The notes below the pieces were generated by a model. The model was given only the letters and a program-made list of their open reading frames with translations. It was not told the DNA's origin and made no database searches. From positions 1 through 14,947 of the forward strand of contig CAKJXT010000002.1 of the NCBI GenBank assembly GCA_918219625.1: a stretch of 14,947 bases of DNA. Reading direction: 5' to 3'. Made by a program: the position numbers and the translations under genes. How positions within the stretch are numbered: position 1 is the first letter of the stretch; each line of letters opens with the position of its first letter. Source of the DNA: Bacilli bacterium (GTDB taxonomy: Bacteria; Bacillota_I; Bacilli_A; RF39; UBA660). Positions 7,154 through 13,609 of the stretch are shown one piece after another.

Positions 7154-8122
7154 ATGAAAAATGAAATAATAGAACTAAATGAAGAAAACATAAAAGACAA
7201 AATGCACACAATAAGAAACAAAAAAGTAATGCTCGATAGTGACCTCGCGGAAATATATGGATATACAACAAAAACATTCAATCAACAAGTTCAAAGAAAT
7301 ATAGAAAAATTTGACGAAGATTTTATGTTTCAATTGACCGACATAGAAATTCAAGAACTATCGAGGTCACAAAATGTGACCACGATGCAAACCAAAGGAA
7401 TTAAAGGAGGAAGAGTCTACAACCCTTATGCCTTCACAGAACAAGGAATATATATGTTGATGACTGTATTAAAAGGTGACCTTGCAGTACAACAAAGTAA
7501 AAAAATTATTAGAATATTCAAAAAAATGAAAGACTTTATACTAGAAAATAACAATAGATATGTTGAATATAAAGACTTTGCTAAACTATCAGAACAAGTA
7601 AATGACAATACAAAGAAACTAGAAAAACAAATAACAAAAGAAGATGTAGAAAATATAATAAATAGTTTTACAAAAATAAAACAAAAAGAAATCTTAATAC
7701 TAAATGGTCAACAAGTAGAATCAAACTTAGCCTATCAAAATATATATAGTAAGGCAAACAATTCCATATTTATAATAGACAATTATATAAGTCTAAAAAC
7801 ATTAGTACTATTAAAAGAAATAAAAATACCAATAACTATATTTACAGATAACATAAATAATGGTCTACATAAAATAGAATACGAAGACTTCATAAAAGAA
7901 TATAAAAATATAAATATAACATTCAAAAAAACAAACAATAAAGTACACGATAGATATATAATATTAGATTATGATAGTGAACAAGAACAAATATATCATT
8001 GTGGGTCATCATCAAAAGACTCAGGAAAAAGAATAACAACAATAACTAAAATAAGTGATAATAATATATTTCATAATATGATAGATAAACTATTACTAAA
8101 CAAAAACACAATCATAGTATAA
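7154..8122 (+). CDS. ORF6N (KilA-N type) domain protein with C-terminal PLD-like module
   Basis: A 322-residue protein of phage anti-repressor type. Residues ~10-100 are an ORF6N domain: IRNKKVMLDSDLAEIYG, then F-x-x-Q-V-x-R-N, DFMFQLT, SRSQNVTTMQ and the conserved YNPYAFTEQGIYMLMTVLKG. Residues ~125-185 are charged and probably coiled (LSEQVNDNTKKLEKQI). The C-terminal part (~185-310) resembles the degenerate phospholipase-D-like module seen in related ORF6N proteins: IIDNYIS, then VHDRYIILD (H265, R267) and YHCGSSSKDSGKR (282-294). The usual HKD lysine is replaced by Arg in HDR, so catalysis is doubtful. Such proteins occur in prophages and as scattered chromosomal genes. Codons at ~7230-7400 are unusual (CTC, GCG, TCG, AGG, GTG, ACC), unlike the surrounding A-ending usage, suggesting recent transfer or DNA-level constraint. 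No other phage gene is adjacent. Confidence 0.88.
   Translation: MKNEIIELNEENIKDKMHTIRNKKVMLDSDLAEIYGYTTKTFNQQVQRNIEKFDEDFMFQLTDIEIQELSRSQNVTTMQTKGIKGGRVYNPYAFTEQGIYMLMTVLKGDLAVQQSKKIIRIFKKMKDFILENNNRYVEYKDFAKLSEQVNDNTKKLEKQITKEDVENIINSFTKIKQKEILILNGQQVESNLAYQNIYSKANNSIFIIDNYISLKTLVLLKEIKIPITIFTDNINNGLHKIEYEDFIKEYKNINITFKKTNNKVHDRYIILDYDSEQEQIYHCGSSSKDSGKRITTITKISDNNIFHNMIDKLLLNKNTIIV
7361..7385. repeat. In-gene near-palindrome P3 related to P2
   Basis: This site inside the ORF6N coding region has 10 of 11 pairing positions symmetric around a 3-base centre (tcgaggtcaca / tgtgaccacga; only the fourth position from each end fails). It encodes SRSQNVTT with codons TCG, AGG, GTG, ACC and ACG, which are rare in this window, as if the DNA sequence itself were maintained. 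It matches P2 at 20 of 25 positions. Confidence 0.7.
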
Positions 8123-8150
8123 AAATGAACAAATAAAGTTCATTTTTTTT
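8121..8150 (+). terminator. Intrinsic terminator of the ORF6N gene
   Basis: A perfect 10-bp stem (aaaaatgaac, 8121-8130, with gttcattttt, 8138-8147) has a 7-nt loop and a T-tract to 8150. The last two bases of the TAA stop (8120-8122) are in the left arm. Confidence 0.88.
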
Positions 8151-8158
8151 AACACTCG

Positions 8159-8167
8159 CATAAATTA
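8159..8167 (+). promoter_or_regulatory. Candidate mother-cell sigma (SigK/SigE-type) -10 element for cotE
   Basis: CATAAATTA fits the SigK -10 pattern CATAnnnTA. The 16-base block CATAAATTAAATTGAG (8159-8174) differs by one base from the one upstream of dpaA. No convincing -35 (AC or ATA) lies at the expected distance, so support comes mainly from the match to dpaA and asnB and from the spore-coat product. Confidence 0.5.
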
Positions 8168-8184
8168 AATTGAGGGGTGATTAT

Positions 8185-8715
8185 ATGCCATCATATAAGG
8201 AAATAGTAACAAAAGCAGTAGTAGGAAAAGGAAAAAAATACTTCAAAAACACATATACAATAGAAGCAACAAATAAACCTACAACAGTATTAGGTTGTTG
8301 GGTAATAAACCATAAATTTAAAGGATATAAATCAAAAGAACAAATTGGAGTAGACGGATCATATGATGTAAATATTTGGTACTCATATGAAAATGATTCA
8401 AAAACAACAGTAATAAATAAACAAATAAATTATAATGACTTATTTAATGTAAAAATAAAAGAAGACGTAGACTTAACAGGAGATACAGATATAATAGTAA
8501 GAACATTAAAACAACCTACATGCTCAAAAGTAAATATAGAAGAAGACGGAAAAATATCATTTGATATAGAAAAAGAATTAGGAGTAGAAATAGTAGGAGA
8601 AACAAAAATGAAAATCGCAATAGAAGAAGATGAAGAACCATGGCAAGACTTAACAGAAATATCAAATGATATAGAAAAAGAAATAGATGAAAATGTAAAT
8701 GAAAATTTTATTTAA
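8185..8715 (+). CDS. cotE: Outer spore coat protein CotE
   Basis: CotE is the morphogenetic protein that assembles around the forespore in the mother cell and directs outer-coat formation. The 176-residue protein matches the family in length (about 180) and in conserved blocks: SYKEIVTKAVVGKGKKY (3-19), TTVLGCWVINHKFKG (33-47), YDVNIWYSYENDSKTTV (60-76), VRTLKQPTC (105-113) and a C-terminal VEIVGETKMKI, then a highly acidic tail (EEDEEPWQDL...DENVNENFI). I chose ATG 8185 rather than the in-frame TTG at 8170: GAGGGGTGAT (8172-8181) is a well-placed ribosome site for 8185, and the family begins at M-x-Y-x-E-I. A sporulation-type -10 is suggested just upstream. The gene is monocistronic, with its own terminator. 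It is strong evidence that the organism, or its recent ancestor, forms spores. Confidence 0.92.
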   Translation: MPSYKEIVTKAVVGKGKKYFKNTYTIEATNKPTTVLGCWVINHKFKGYKSKEQIGVDGSYDVNIWYSYENDSKTTVINKQINYNDLFNVKIKEDVDLTGDTDIIVRTLKQPTCSKVNIEEDGKISFDIEKELGVEIVGETKMKIAIEEDEEPWQDLTEISNDIEKEIDENVNENFI

Positions 8716-8749
8716 GTGTTAACAAAAAAAGGTTGACACTTTCTTTTTT
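8714..8749 (+). terminator. Intrinsic terminator of cotE
   Basis: A 10-bp stem with one G-U pair (aagtgttaac, 8714-8723, with gttgacactt, 8732-8741) has an 8-nt loop and a T-rich run to 8749. The last two bases of the TAA stop (8713-8715) belong to the left arm. Confidence 0.85.
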
Positions 8750-8761
8750 ATATGATATCAT
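8733..8761 (+). promoter_or_regulatory. Candidate rpsP-khpA promoter, nested in the cotE terminator
   Basis: TTGACA (8733-8738) lies inside the right arm of the cotE terminator. A 17-bp spacer leads to TATCAT (8756-8761), and a GGAGG ribosome site (8774-8778) precedes the ATG at 8786. Confidence 0.65.
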
Positions 8762-8785
8762 TATTACACGAATGGAGGAATTAAA

Positions 8786-9064
8786 ATGGCAGTTAAATTA
8801 AGACTAAAAAGAATGGGAGCTAAGAAAAAACCATTCTATCGTATCGTTGCAGCTGACTCAAGAACAAAAAGAGATGGAATTACAATTGAAGATATCGGAT
8901 ATTATAATCCAGTAGTACAACCAGCTGAAGTAAAAATCGATGAAGAAAAAGCACTTGCTTGGTTATCTAAAGGTGCTCAACCAACTGACACTGTTAGAGA
9001 TATCTTAAGTAAATACGGAATTATGAAAAAATTCCATGAATCAAAAATGAAAAAAGGTAACTAA
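8786..9064 (+). CDS. rpsP: 30S ribosomal protein S16 (bS16)
   Basis: The 92-residue protein is a standard bS16, a 30S subunit protein needed for ribosome assembly. Family features are [19 protein letters not shown] at the N-terminus, ADSRTKRDG (residues 23-31), IGYYNP (37-42) and the later [21 protein letters not shown] strong GGAGG lies seven bases before the start codon. The gene is followed after two bases by khpA, a pairing conserved across Firmicutes. The usual following genes rimM and trmD are missing here. Its codon use has more T- and C-ending codons (GCT, GGT, ATC) than the neighbours, as expected for a highly expressed gene. Confidence 0.98.
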   Translation: MAVKLRLKRMGAKKKPFYRIVAADSRTKRDGITIEDIGYYNPVVQPAEVKIDEEKALAWLSKGAQPTDTVRDILSKYGIMKKFHESKMKKGN

Positions 9065-9066
9065 TT

Positions 9067-9309
9067 ATGAGTTTAGTAGAATTAACAGAATTTATTGTAA
9101 AAAACCTTGTTTCAGATCCAGAATCAGTTTCAGTAAAAGAATTTGAAGAAGATGAATATACAATTATAGAAGTAATTGTAAGCGATGAAGATATCAAAAA
9201 AGTAATTGGAAAAAACGGTAAAATCGCAAATGCATTAAGAACTGTTGTCCAAGCATCTTCATACGCTAATAAAGAAAAAAAGGTTAAAATAAATATTGAT
9301 TCATTATAG
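9067..9309 (+). CDS. khpA: KH-domain RNA-binding protein KhpA (YlqC)
   Basis: An 80-residue single KH domain protein. The GxxG RNA-binding loop is visible as VIGKNGKIANALRTVV (around residues 45-60). It is preceded by a typical acidic N-terminal strand-helix region (LVELTEFIVKNLVSDPESV) and followed by KKVKINID. KhpA proteins bind RNA, usually as a dimer with KhpB (Jag/EloR), and influence cell elongation and sRNA/mRNA interactions in Gram-positives. The gene directly follows rpsP with a two-base gap and shares its codon preference, so the two are co-transcribed. Its stop codon is contained in the terminator. Confidence 0.95.
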   Translation: MSLVELTEFIVKNLVSDPESVSVKEFEEDEYTIIEVIVSDEDIKKVIGKNGKIANALRTVVQASSYANKEKKVKINIDSL

Positions 9310-9334
9310 AAGATATTAATTTATCTTCTTTTTT
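9308..9334 (+). terminator. Intrinsic terminator of rpsP-khpA
   Basis: A perfect 8-bp stem (agaagata, 9308-9315, with tatcttct, 9322-9329) has a 6-nt loop and a T-tract (9329-9334). The TAG stop (9307-9309) overlaps the first bases of the stem. Confidence 0.85.
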
Positions 9335-9336
9335 GA

Positions 9337-9342
9337 TATAAT
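9337..9342 (+). promoter_or_regulatory. Candidate -10 element for the HExxH protein gene
   Basis: TATAAT (9337-9342) directly follows the rpsP-khpA terminator and precedes an AGGTGAT ribosome site (9348-9354). No good -35 box is present at 16-18 bp; that region is the terminator loop and stem. Confidence 0.4.
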
Positions 9343-9357
9343 TATATAGGTGATATT

Positions 9358-10236
9358 ATGACACATTTTAATGATGAGGAATGTCGTAGACAAGCAGATA
9401 GAAATTTAGAAGACTATATGGGAATATCAGAATTTGGAAAACTTTTTGATTCAATAATAAAACAATGGCAAAGCCACGAAAATAGAAGACAAATATTACG
9501 ATATATTGAAACTAATAAAGACGAATTATATAAAATAAAAATGTCTTTAGATCAAAGTAAACAAATATCATATGACTTTTATAAAAGCATTGGCTTAGGA
9601 GATGAATATAAAAACATAATAGAGGGGAAATCAGGTGTAGACATAAATATAGGAACAACAAAAGACGGAAAAGATATATGGAGTTCAGGAGTACAAGAAG
9701 AAGACGGTGAATACCTACTTAATGTGAGAAATCACAATTCAATAGAAACCTCATTTGTAATTTCACATGAATTTATGCATATTATGACAATGTACAGTGA
9801 ATTTAATGAAACAAAATATCTACTAAGAGAAGTAAGCCCATATATAACTGAACTTTTACTATGCGATTTTATAATTGATAATAAAGACAAATATAATTTA
9901 ACAGAAGACATCCTACAAGATATTGTTCTCACAAAATTAATAAGATTCTTAAATTATTATGATAAAACAAATAGATGCTTAAGGAATGATTATATACTCG
10001 CACTACTTATTAGTACGCAATTAGAAAAAAAATCAAAAGAAGAAAAATTAGAAACATTTTCAAAAATATTAAAATCATTAGAAAATGATAATGTTATAGA
10101 AACTCTAGAATCGTTGGGATTAAAACTAAATAAAAAAGAATTAAATAACAGAATTAAATATATAAACGATATGTTCGATAAATTTACAAATTTATTTGAA
10201 ACATTAATAAAACAAGAAAAAAGTAAAACAATTTAG
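9358..10236 (+). CDS. Putative small gluzincin metallopeptidase, M3-like HExxH
   Basis: A 292-residue protein with no clear family name. It has the zinc-binding motif SHEFMH (H137, E138, H141) and, 24 residues after H141, E165 within EVSPYITELLLCDFI. This spacing and block resemble the oligoendopeptidase F (M3) core, where HExGH is followed by E-x-A-S-T-F-N-E-x-L-L-x-D-x-L. M3 enzymes are usually about 600 residues, so only the catalytic centre with short helical flanks would be present. The N-terminal half (DEECRRQADRNLEDYMG, then IETNKDELYKIK) and the C-terminal ~100 residues are charged and helical. There is no signal peptide or membrane segment, so a cytoplasmic location is likely. The gene is monocistronic. 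The third zinc ligand could be E158 or E165. The protease activity is an inference and the substrate is unknown. Confidence 0.6.
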   Translation: MTHFNDEECRRQADRNLEDYMGISEFGKLFDSIIKQWQSHENRRQILRYIETNKDELYKIKMSLDQSKQISYDFYKSIGLGDEYKNIIEGKSGVDINIGTTKDGKDIWSSGVQEEDGEYLLNVRNHNSIETSFVISHEFMHIMTMYSEFNETKYLLREVSPYITELLLCDFIIDNKDKYNLTEDILQDIVLTKLIRFLNYYDKTNRCLRNDYILALLISTQLEKKSKEEKLETFSKILKSLENDNVIETLESLGLKLNKKELNNRIKYINDMFDKFTNLFETLIKQEKSKTI

Positions 10237-10250
10237 TTTTACTTTTTTTT
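10217..10250. terminator. Bidirectional terminator shared by the HExxH gene and dpaB
   Basis: A perfect 13-bp stem (10217-10229 with 10236-10248) closes a 6-nt loop. A T-run follows on the plus strand (to 10250) and six T's on the minus strand. The TAG of the plus gene (10234-10236) and the TAA of dpaB (10239-10241) both lie within it, so one hairpin ends two convergent genes. Confidence 0.88.
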
Positions 10251-10817
10251 ATACTCTTTTAAAACAGGTTGAATTTGTCTATTAGATAAAGCTTCTTCAA
10301 TAGTTGGTATTAACATATCAAAATGTGATATTAAAGAATTAGGTTTCTTTTCATAATTATCTTGACCAAATGGAATAAAATAAATATTCTTAGTATTTAA
10401 TAACTTCATAATATTCTCACCGTTTAAACCTAATCCATCATTAGTAGAAACCCCAATAACAATAGGACTTTCATTTCTTAAAGTAGCCTTAGTAGCCATA
10501 GTAACTGGACTATCAGTAATACCATGAGCAAGTTTAGCAATCGTATTACCAGTAGCTGGTGCAATAACAAGTAAATCTAACTTTTCTTTAGGACCAAATC
10601 TTTCAGCCTCTATAATAGTACAAGTGACCTCATGACCAGTAATAGTCTCTAATACTTCCTTAAAATTACGACCTTCACCAAACCTTGTATTACAAGATAT
10701 AACCCCAGGAGACGCAATAGGAATAACATCATATCCGAGTTCAACCAAATTCAATACCTGCTCCATAATTTTTTCAACAGTACAATAAGAAGATGTAATC
10801 GCAAAACCAATCTTCAT
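10239..10817 (-). CDS. dpaB: Dipicolinate synthase subunit B (flavoprotein)
   Basis: Known as SpoVFB in Bacillus, this subunit acts with DpaA in the mother cell to make dipicolinic acid from 4-hydroxytetrahydrodipicolinate; DPA with calcium fills the spore core. The 192-residue protein has the flavoprotein (Rossmann-like) start MKIGFAITSSYCT, then PIASPGVISCNTRFGEG (33-49), and the conserved LVIAPATGNTIAKLAHGITD (84-103). I chose the ATG at 10817 rather than an upstream in-frame one at 10880: family members begin MK-x-G-F-A-x-T-x-S, and GGGGGA (10823-10828, minus strand) is a suitable ribosome site. The longer form would overlap the dpaA end. dpaA ends one base upstream, so the pair forms an operon. 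The gene ends at a hairpin shared with the convergent plus-strand gene. Confidence 0.94.
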   Translation of the reverse strand: MKIGFAITSSYCTVEKIMEQVLNLVELGYDVIPIASPGVISCNTRFGEGRNFKEVLETITGHEVTCTIIEAERFGPKEKLDLLVIAPATGNTIAKLAHGITDSPVTMATKATLRNESPIVIGVSTNDGLGLNGENIMKLLNTKNIYFIPFGQDNYEKKPNSLISHFDMLIPTIEEALSNRQIQPVLKEYKKK

Positions 10818-10818
10818 T

Positions 10819-11682
10819 TTAATCCCCCATAACACTAGAAATCTTTTTAGATAAAATATTACCAGAAGTCTTAGGAGCAATCTTATCAGGAATACCTAAA
10901 TATAATTTACTCTTAATAAAATACTCAGCTAAAACATCCTGATCAATACCATGTGGATGAGAAGCAACATCTAAAACATAAGCATCTGGATTAATATAAC
11001 GAATAAACTTATCACAAATAACATTCATAGGAACAGTATTTATAATAATATCAGTCTCACCAATTTCTCTAATTAAATCAATTTGATTAAAAGAATAAAA
11101 AGACTTAATACCTAAACTATTAAGTAAAGCCTTATCACTTTCCTTAACAACAGAAACAGTTATATTGGAATTAAAAAAACTTAAATACTTAACAAGTAAA
11201 GAACCAATATTTCCATAACCAAATACTAAAACATGAGAATCAGCTAAAGTCTTATCAGTATTATTAATAACATCAGCTATAATACCTTCAACAGTAGGAA
11301 CAGCATTCTCCTTAATAACGCTAGGATCCTTCATAACATAAGTACAATCTCTTTCCGCAATACTTAACATATCACTTAAACAAGGAGTAGGAATACCAGA
11401 AAAAATTAAAACATTCTCTTTACTACCAACAAAAAAATCTCTAGGTAACTTTATAGGCTTATTATTAAAACGACAATTAATTAAATTCTTTTCCATGACT
11501 CCATTGATAGGTAAAATAATAACATCATACTGCCCAATCACAACATCACTAATATCAATATTAGAAACAGAATCATTAATAAAAGTATTCTTATAACCAA
11601 CTAGAGTAACATTGTGCTTAGAACTTAAATTCTCAATAACCTCTATATACCTTAAATCTCCACCTAAAACCAAAACCTCCAT
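10819..11682 (-). CDS. dpaA: Dipicolinate synthase subunit A
   Basis: Known as SpoVFA in Bacillus, this is the NAD(P)-binding subunit of dipicolinate synthase. The 287-residue protein is of usual length (about 295). The N-terminus EVLVLGGDLRYIEVIENL matches the family, and a dinucleotide-binding motif VFGYGNIGSLLVKYL holds G155-x-G157-x-x-G160. Later blocks such as DIIINTVP, VLDVASHPHGID and GIPDKIAPKTSG fit the family. The start at 11682 has AGAGGG (11691-11696, minus) eight bases before the ATG. A SigK-like promoter lies just upstream, in line with mother-cell expression late in sporulation. It forms an operon with dpaB and is divergent from asnB. Confidence 0.94.
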   Translation of the reverse strand: MEVLVLGGDLRYIEVIENLSSKHNVTLVGYKNTFINDSVSNIDISDVVIGQYDVIILPINGVMEKNLINCRFNNKPIKLPRDFFVGSKENVLIFSGIPTPCLSDMLSIAERDCTYVMKDPSVIKENAVPTVEGIIADVINNTDKTLADSHVLVFGYGNIGSLLVKYLSFFNSNITVSVVKESDKALLNSLGIKSFYSFNQIDLIREIGETDIIINTVPMNVICDKFIRYINPDAYVLDVASHPHGIDQDVLAEYFIKSKLYLGIPDKIAPKTSGNILSKKISSVMGD

Positions 11683-11701
11683 TATCTCATCCCTCTCAAT
11701 T

Positions 11702-11728
11702 TAATATATGAAAAACAAAACATAAAGT
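11702..11728 (-). promoter_or_regulatory. Candidate SigK-type promoter of dpaA-dpaB
   Basis: Read on the minus strand, AC (11728-11727), a 16-base spacer and CATATATTA (11710-11702) fit the SigK consensus AC-N16/17-CATAnnnTA exactly. The following AATTGAG matches the cotE leader. In Bacillus subtilis this operon is SigK-dependent, which supports the reading. Confidence 0.65.
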
Positions 11729-11747
11729 TCCAAAACAAACAAAATAA

Positions 11748-11756
11748 CATAAAATA
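11748..11756 (+). promoter_or_regulatory. Candidate sporulation-type -10 element for asnB
   Basis: CATAAAATA fits CATAnnnTA and stands 13 bases before GAGGGTGAT (11761-11769), the same offset as in cotE and dpaA. The -35 region lacks a clear AC or ATA at the ideal distance. No good SigA promoter is visible in the 90-bp divergent gap. Confidence 0.4.
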
Positions 11757-11772
11757 ATATGAGGGTGATCAC

Positions 11773-13575
11773 ATGTGTGGAATAACAGGATGGTACAGCA
11801 AATGCCATCAAAAACAAGATAAAAGAACACTAAAAAAAATGACAAAATCACTAAAATATAGAGGACCAGATCAAAAAGGATACTTTATAAAAGACAATAT
11901 AATGCTAGGACATAGAAGACTATCAATAATAGACTTAAAAAATGGAATACAACCAATGACTAGAGATGGATATACAATTGTATACAATGGAGAAATATAT
12001 AATACAGAAGAATTAAGAAATATGTTAAAACAAAAATATGAATTTAAAACAACAAGTGATACAGAAGTACTATTAATTGGATATATAGAATACAAAGAAA
12101 AAATACTAGACATGATAGAAGGAATATATGCCTTCGCAATATACAAAGATGATAAACTGTTTTTAGCTAGAGATAGAGTAGGAGTAAAACCACTATTCTA
12201 TACAAAGATAAAAGATAACTTCATATTTGGATCGGAAATAAAAGCACTATTAAAAAATAACCTAGTAAAACCAATAATAAATAAAGAATCACTACAAGAA
12301 TTATTATCGCTATCTCCATCAAGAATACCAGGAAGTGGAGTATTTAAAAATATATATGAACTAAGACCAGGACACTATCTTATATACAAAAATAACAAAA
12401 TAATAATAAAAAGATATTGGAATATAAAAAACAAAAAATGCAAAGACACATTTGAAGAAGCAAAAGAAAAAGTAAAAGAATACTTAACAAACTCAATAAA
12501 AAGACAAATGGTAAGTGATGTAGATATTGCTTGTTTACTAAGCGGTGGACTAGACTCAAGCATAATAACCGCAATATGTTCAAAAAAAGAAAGACAACTA
12601 GACACATACTCAATAGACTATGAAGACAATGAAAAATACTTTGAAAAAACAAAATTTACAGTATCAAGAGATAATGAATTTATAAATCTAATGAAAAATA
12701 CATTTAAAACAAGACACCACTATAAAATAATAACGCAAAAAAAACTAGCTAAATACCTAAAAGAAGGAGTATTAGCTAGAGACTTACCAGGAATGGCAGA
12801 TATAGACTCATCACTATTATGGTTTAGTAAAGAAATAGGAAAAGACTATAAAGTAATACTAAGTGGAGAATGCGCAGACGAAATATTTGGTGGTTATCCA
12901 TGGTTCTATAGGAAAGAAGTAATGAATAGAGAATGCTTTCCATGGTTAGACAGCATAGAATCAAGAAATAATCTATTAAAAAAAGAACTACAAGAAAAAC
13001 TAAACCTAAAAGAATTCTTAAAAACTCAATATGAAAATATAATAAAAGAAGTACCAAAAACAAGAAATAAGGAAGAATATAAATATAAAAAACTATTCTA
13101 CTTAAACATGACATACTTTATGACAACATTATTAGAAAGAAAAGATAGAATGACAATGCGAGCAAGCCTAGAAGCAAGAGTACCATTCGCCGATACAAAA
13201 CTAATAGAATATCTATGGAATCTACCATGGAAATATAAATTTCATAATAACCAAGAAAAAGGACTATTAAGAGAAGCTTTTAAAGAACTACTACCAGAAG
13301 AAATAATAAATAGAAAAAAGAATCCATATCCTAAAACTCATAATCCAAAATATAAAAACATAATAACAAAAATGTTAAAGAAAAGATTAAAAAACAAAAA
13401 CTCAATACTATACAAGATATTTGATGAAAATAAACTAAAAGAACTAATAGAAACAAAGGGAGAAAGTTTCAAAGAACCATGGTTTGGACAATTAATGACA
13501 GGACCACAATTACTTGCTTTTTTATATCAATTTGACATATGGGCGAAAATATATAAGATAGAATTAGAAATATAA
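11773..13575 (+). CDS. asnB: Asparagine synthetase (glutamine-hydrolysing), possibly sporulation-linked
   Basis: The enzyme converts aspartate, glutamine and ATP to asparagine, glutamate, AMP and pyrophosphate. The 600-residue protein begins MCGITGW; after Met removal Cys2 is the N-terminal nucleophile of the class II glutaminase domain (to about 210), with RGPDQKG (30-36), GHRRLSI (46-52), YNGEIYN (71-77) and SDTEVLL (95-101). The synthetase domain has the PP-loop SGGLDSS (257-263), SGECADEIFGGY (364-375) and DRMTM with SLEARVPF (458-472). The length is near the 610-630 of Bacillus AsnB/AsnO. A GAGGGTGAT ribosome site precedes the start. The divergent position beside dpaAB and a leader resembling those of cotE and dpaA suggest an AsnO-like role in sporulation, but this rests on promoter similarity. 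No terminator separates it from the next gene. Confidence 0.93.
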   Translation: MCGITGWYSKCHQKQDKRTLKKMTKSLKYRGPDQKGYFIKDNIMLGHRRLSIIDLKNGIQPMTRDGYTIVYNGEIYNTEELRNMLKQKYEFKTTSDTEVLLIGYIEYKEKILDMIEGIYAFAIYKDDKLFLARDRVGVKPLFYTKIKDNFIFGSEIKALLKNNLVKPIINKESLQELLSLSPSRIPGSGVFKNIYELRPGHYLIYKNNKIIIKRYWNIKNKKCKDTFEEAKEKVKEYLTNSIKRQMVSDVDIACLLSGGLDSSIITAICSKKERQLDTYSIDYEDNEKYFEKTKFTVSRDNEFINLMKNTFKTRHHYKIITQKKLAKYLKEGVLARDLPGMADIDSSLLWFSKEIGKDYKVILSGECADEIFGGYPWFYRKEVMNRECFPWLDSIESRNNLLKKELQEKLNLKEFLKTQYENIIKEVPKTRNKEEYKYKKLFYLNMTYFMTTLLERKDRMTMRASLEARVPFADTKLIEYLWNLPWKYKFHNNQEKGLLREAFKELLPEEIINRKKNPYPKTHNPKYKNIITKMLKKRLKNKNSILYKIFDENKLKELIETKGESFKEPWFGQLMTGPQLLAFLYQFDIWAKIYKIELEI

Positions 13576-13593
13576 AAAGAAATATGATATAAT
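13564..13593 (+). promoter_or_regulatory. Weak candidate promoter of the hydrolase gene
   Basis: A perfect TATAAT (13588-13593) lies in the 34-bp gap after asnB. With an 18-bp spacer the -35 is TTAGAA (13564-13569, four of six matches), within the asnB 3' end. The AGGTGAT ribosome site is at 13600-13606. Confidence 0.4.
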
Positions 13594-13609
13594 AACTCCA
13601 GGTGATATA

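Noticed and set aside
7154..8122. A prophage or mobile element around the ORF6N gene
   Set aside because: No integrase, structural phage gene, transposase or direct-repeat att pair is visible nearby; the flanking genes are ordinary chromosomal ones.
8170..8184. Upstream TTG start for cotE adding five residues
   Set aside because: The TTG overlaps the region of the GAGGGGTGAT ribosome site that serves ATG 8185, and the family N-terminus fits the ATG.
8733..8756. TTGACA with TATGAT at 8751-8756 as rpsP promoter
   Set aside because: The spacer is only 12 bp; TATCAT at 8756-8761 gives a proper 17-bp spacer.
10818..10880. Longer dpaB start at 10880 (minus)
   Set aside because: The 21 extra residues are the dpaA C-terminal region read in another frame and do not fit the family N-terminus; a good ribosome site precedes 10817.
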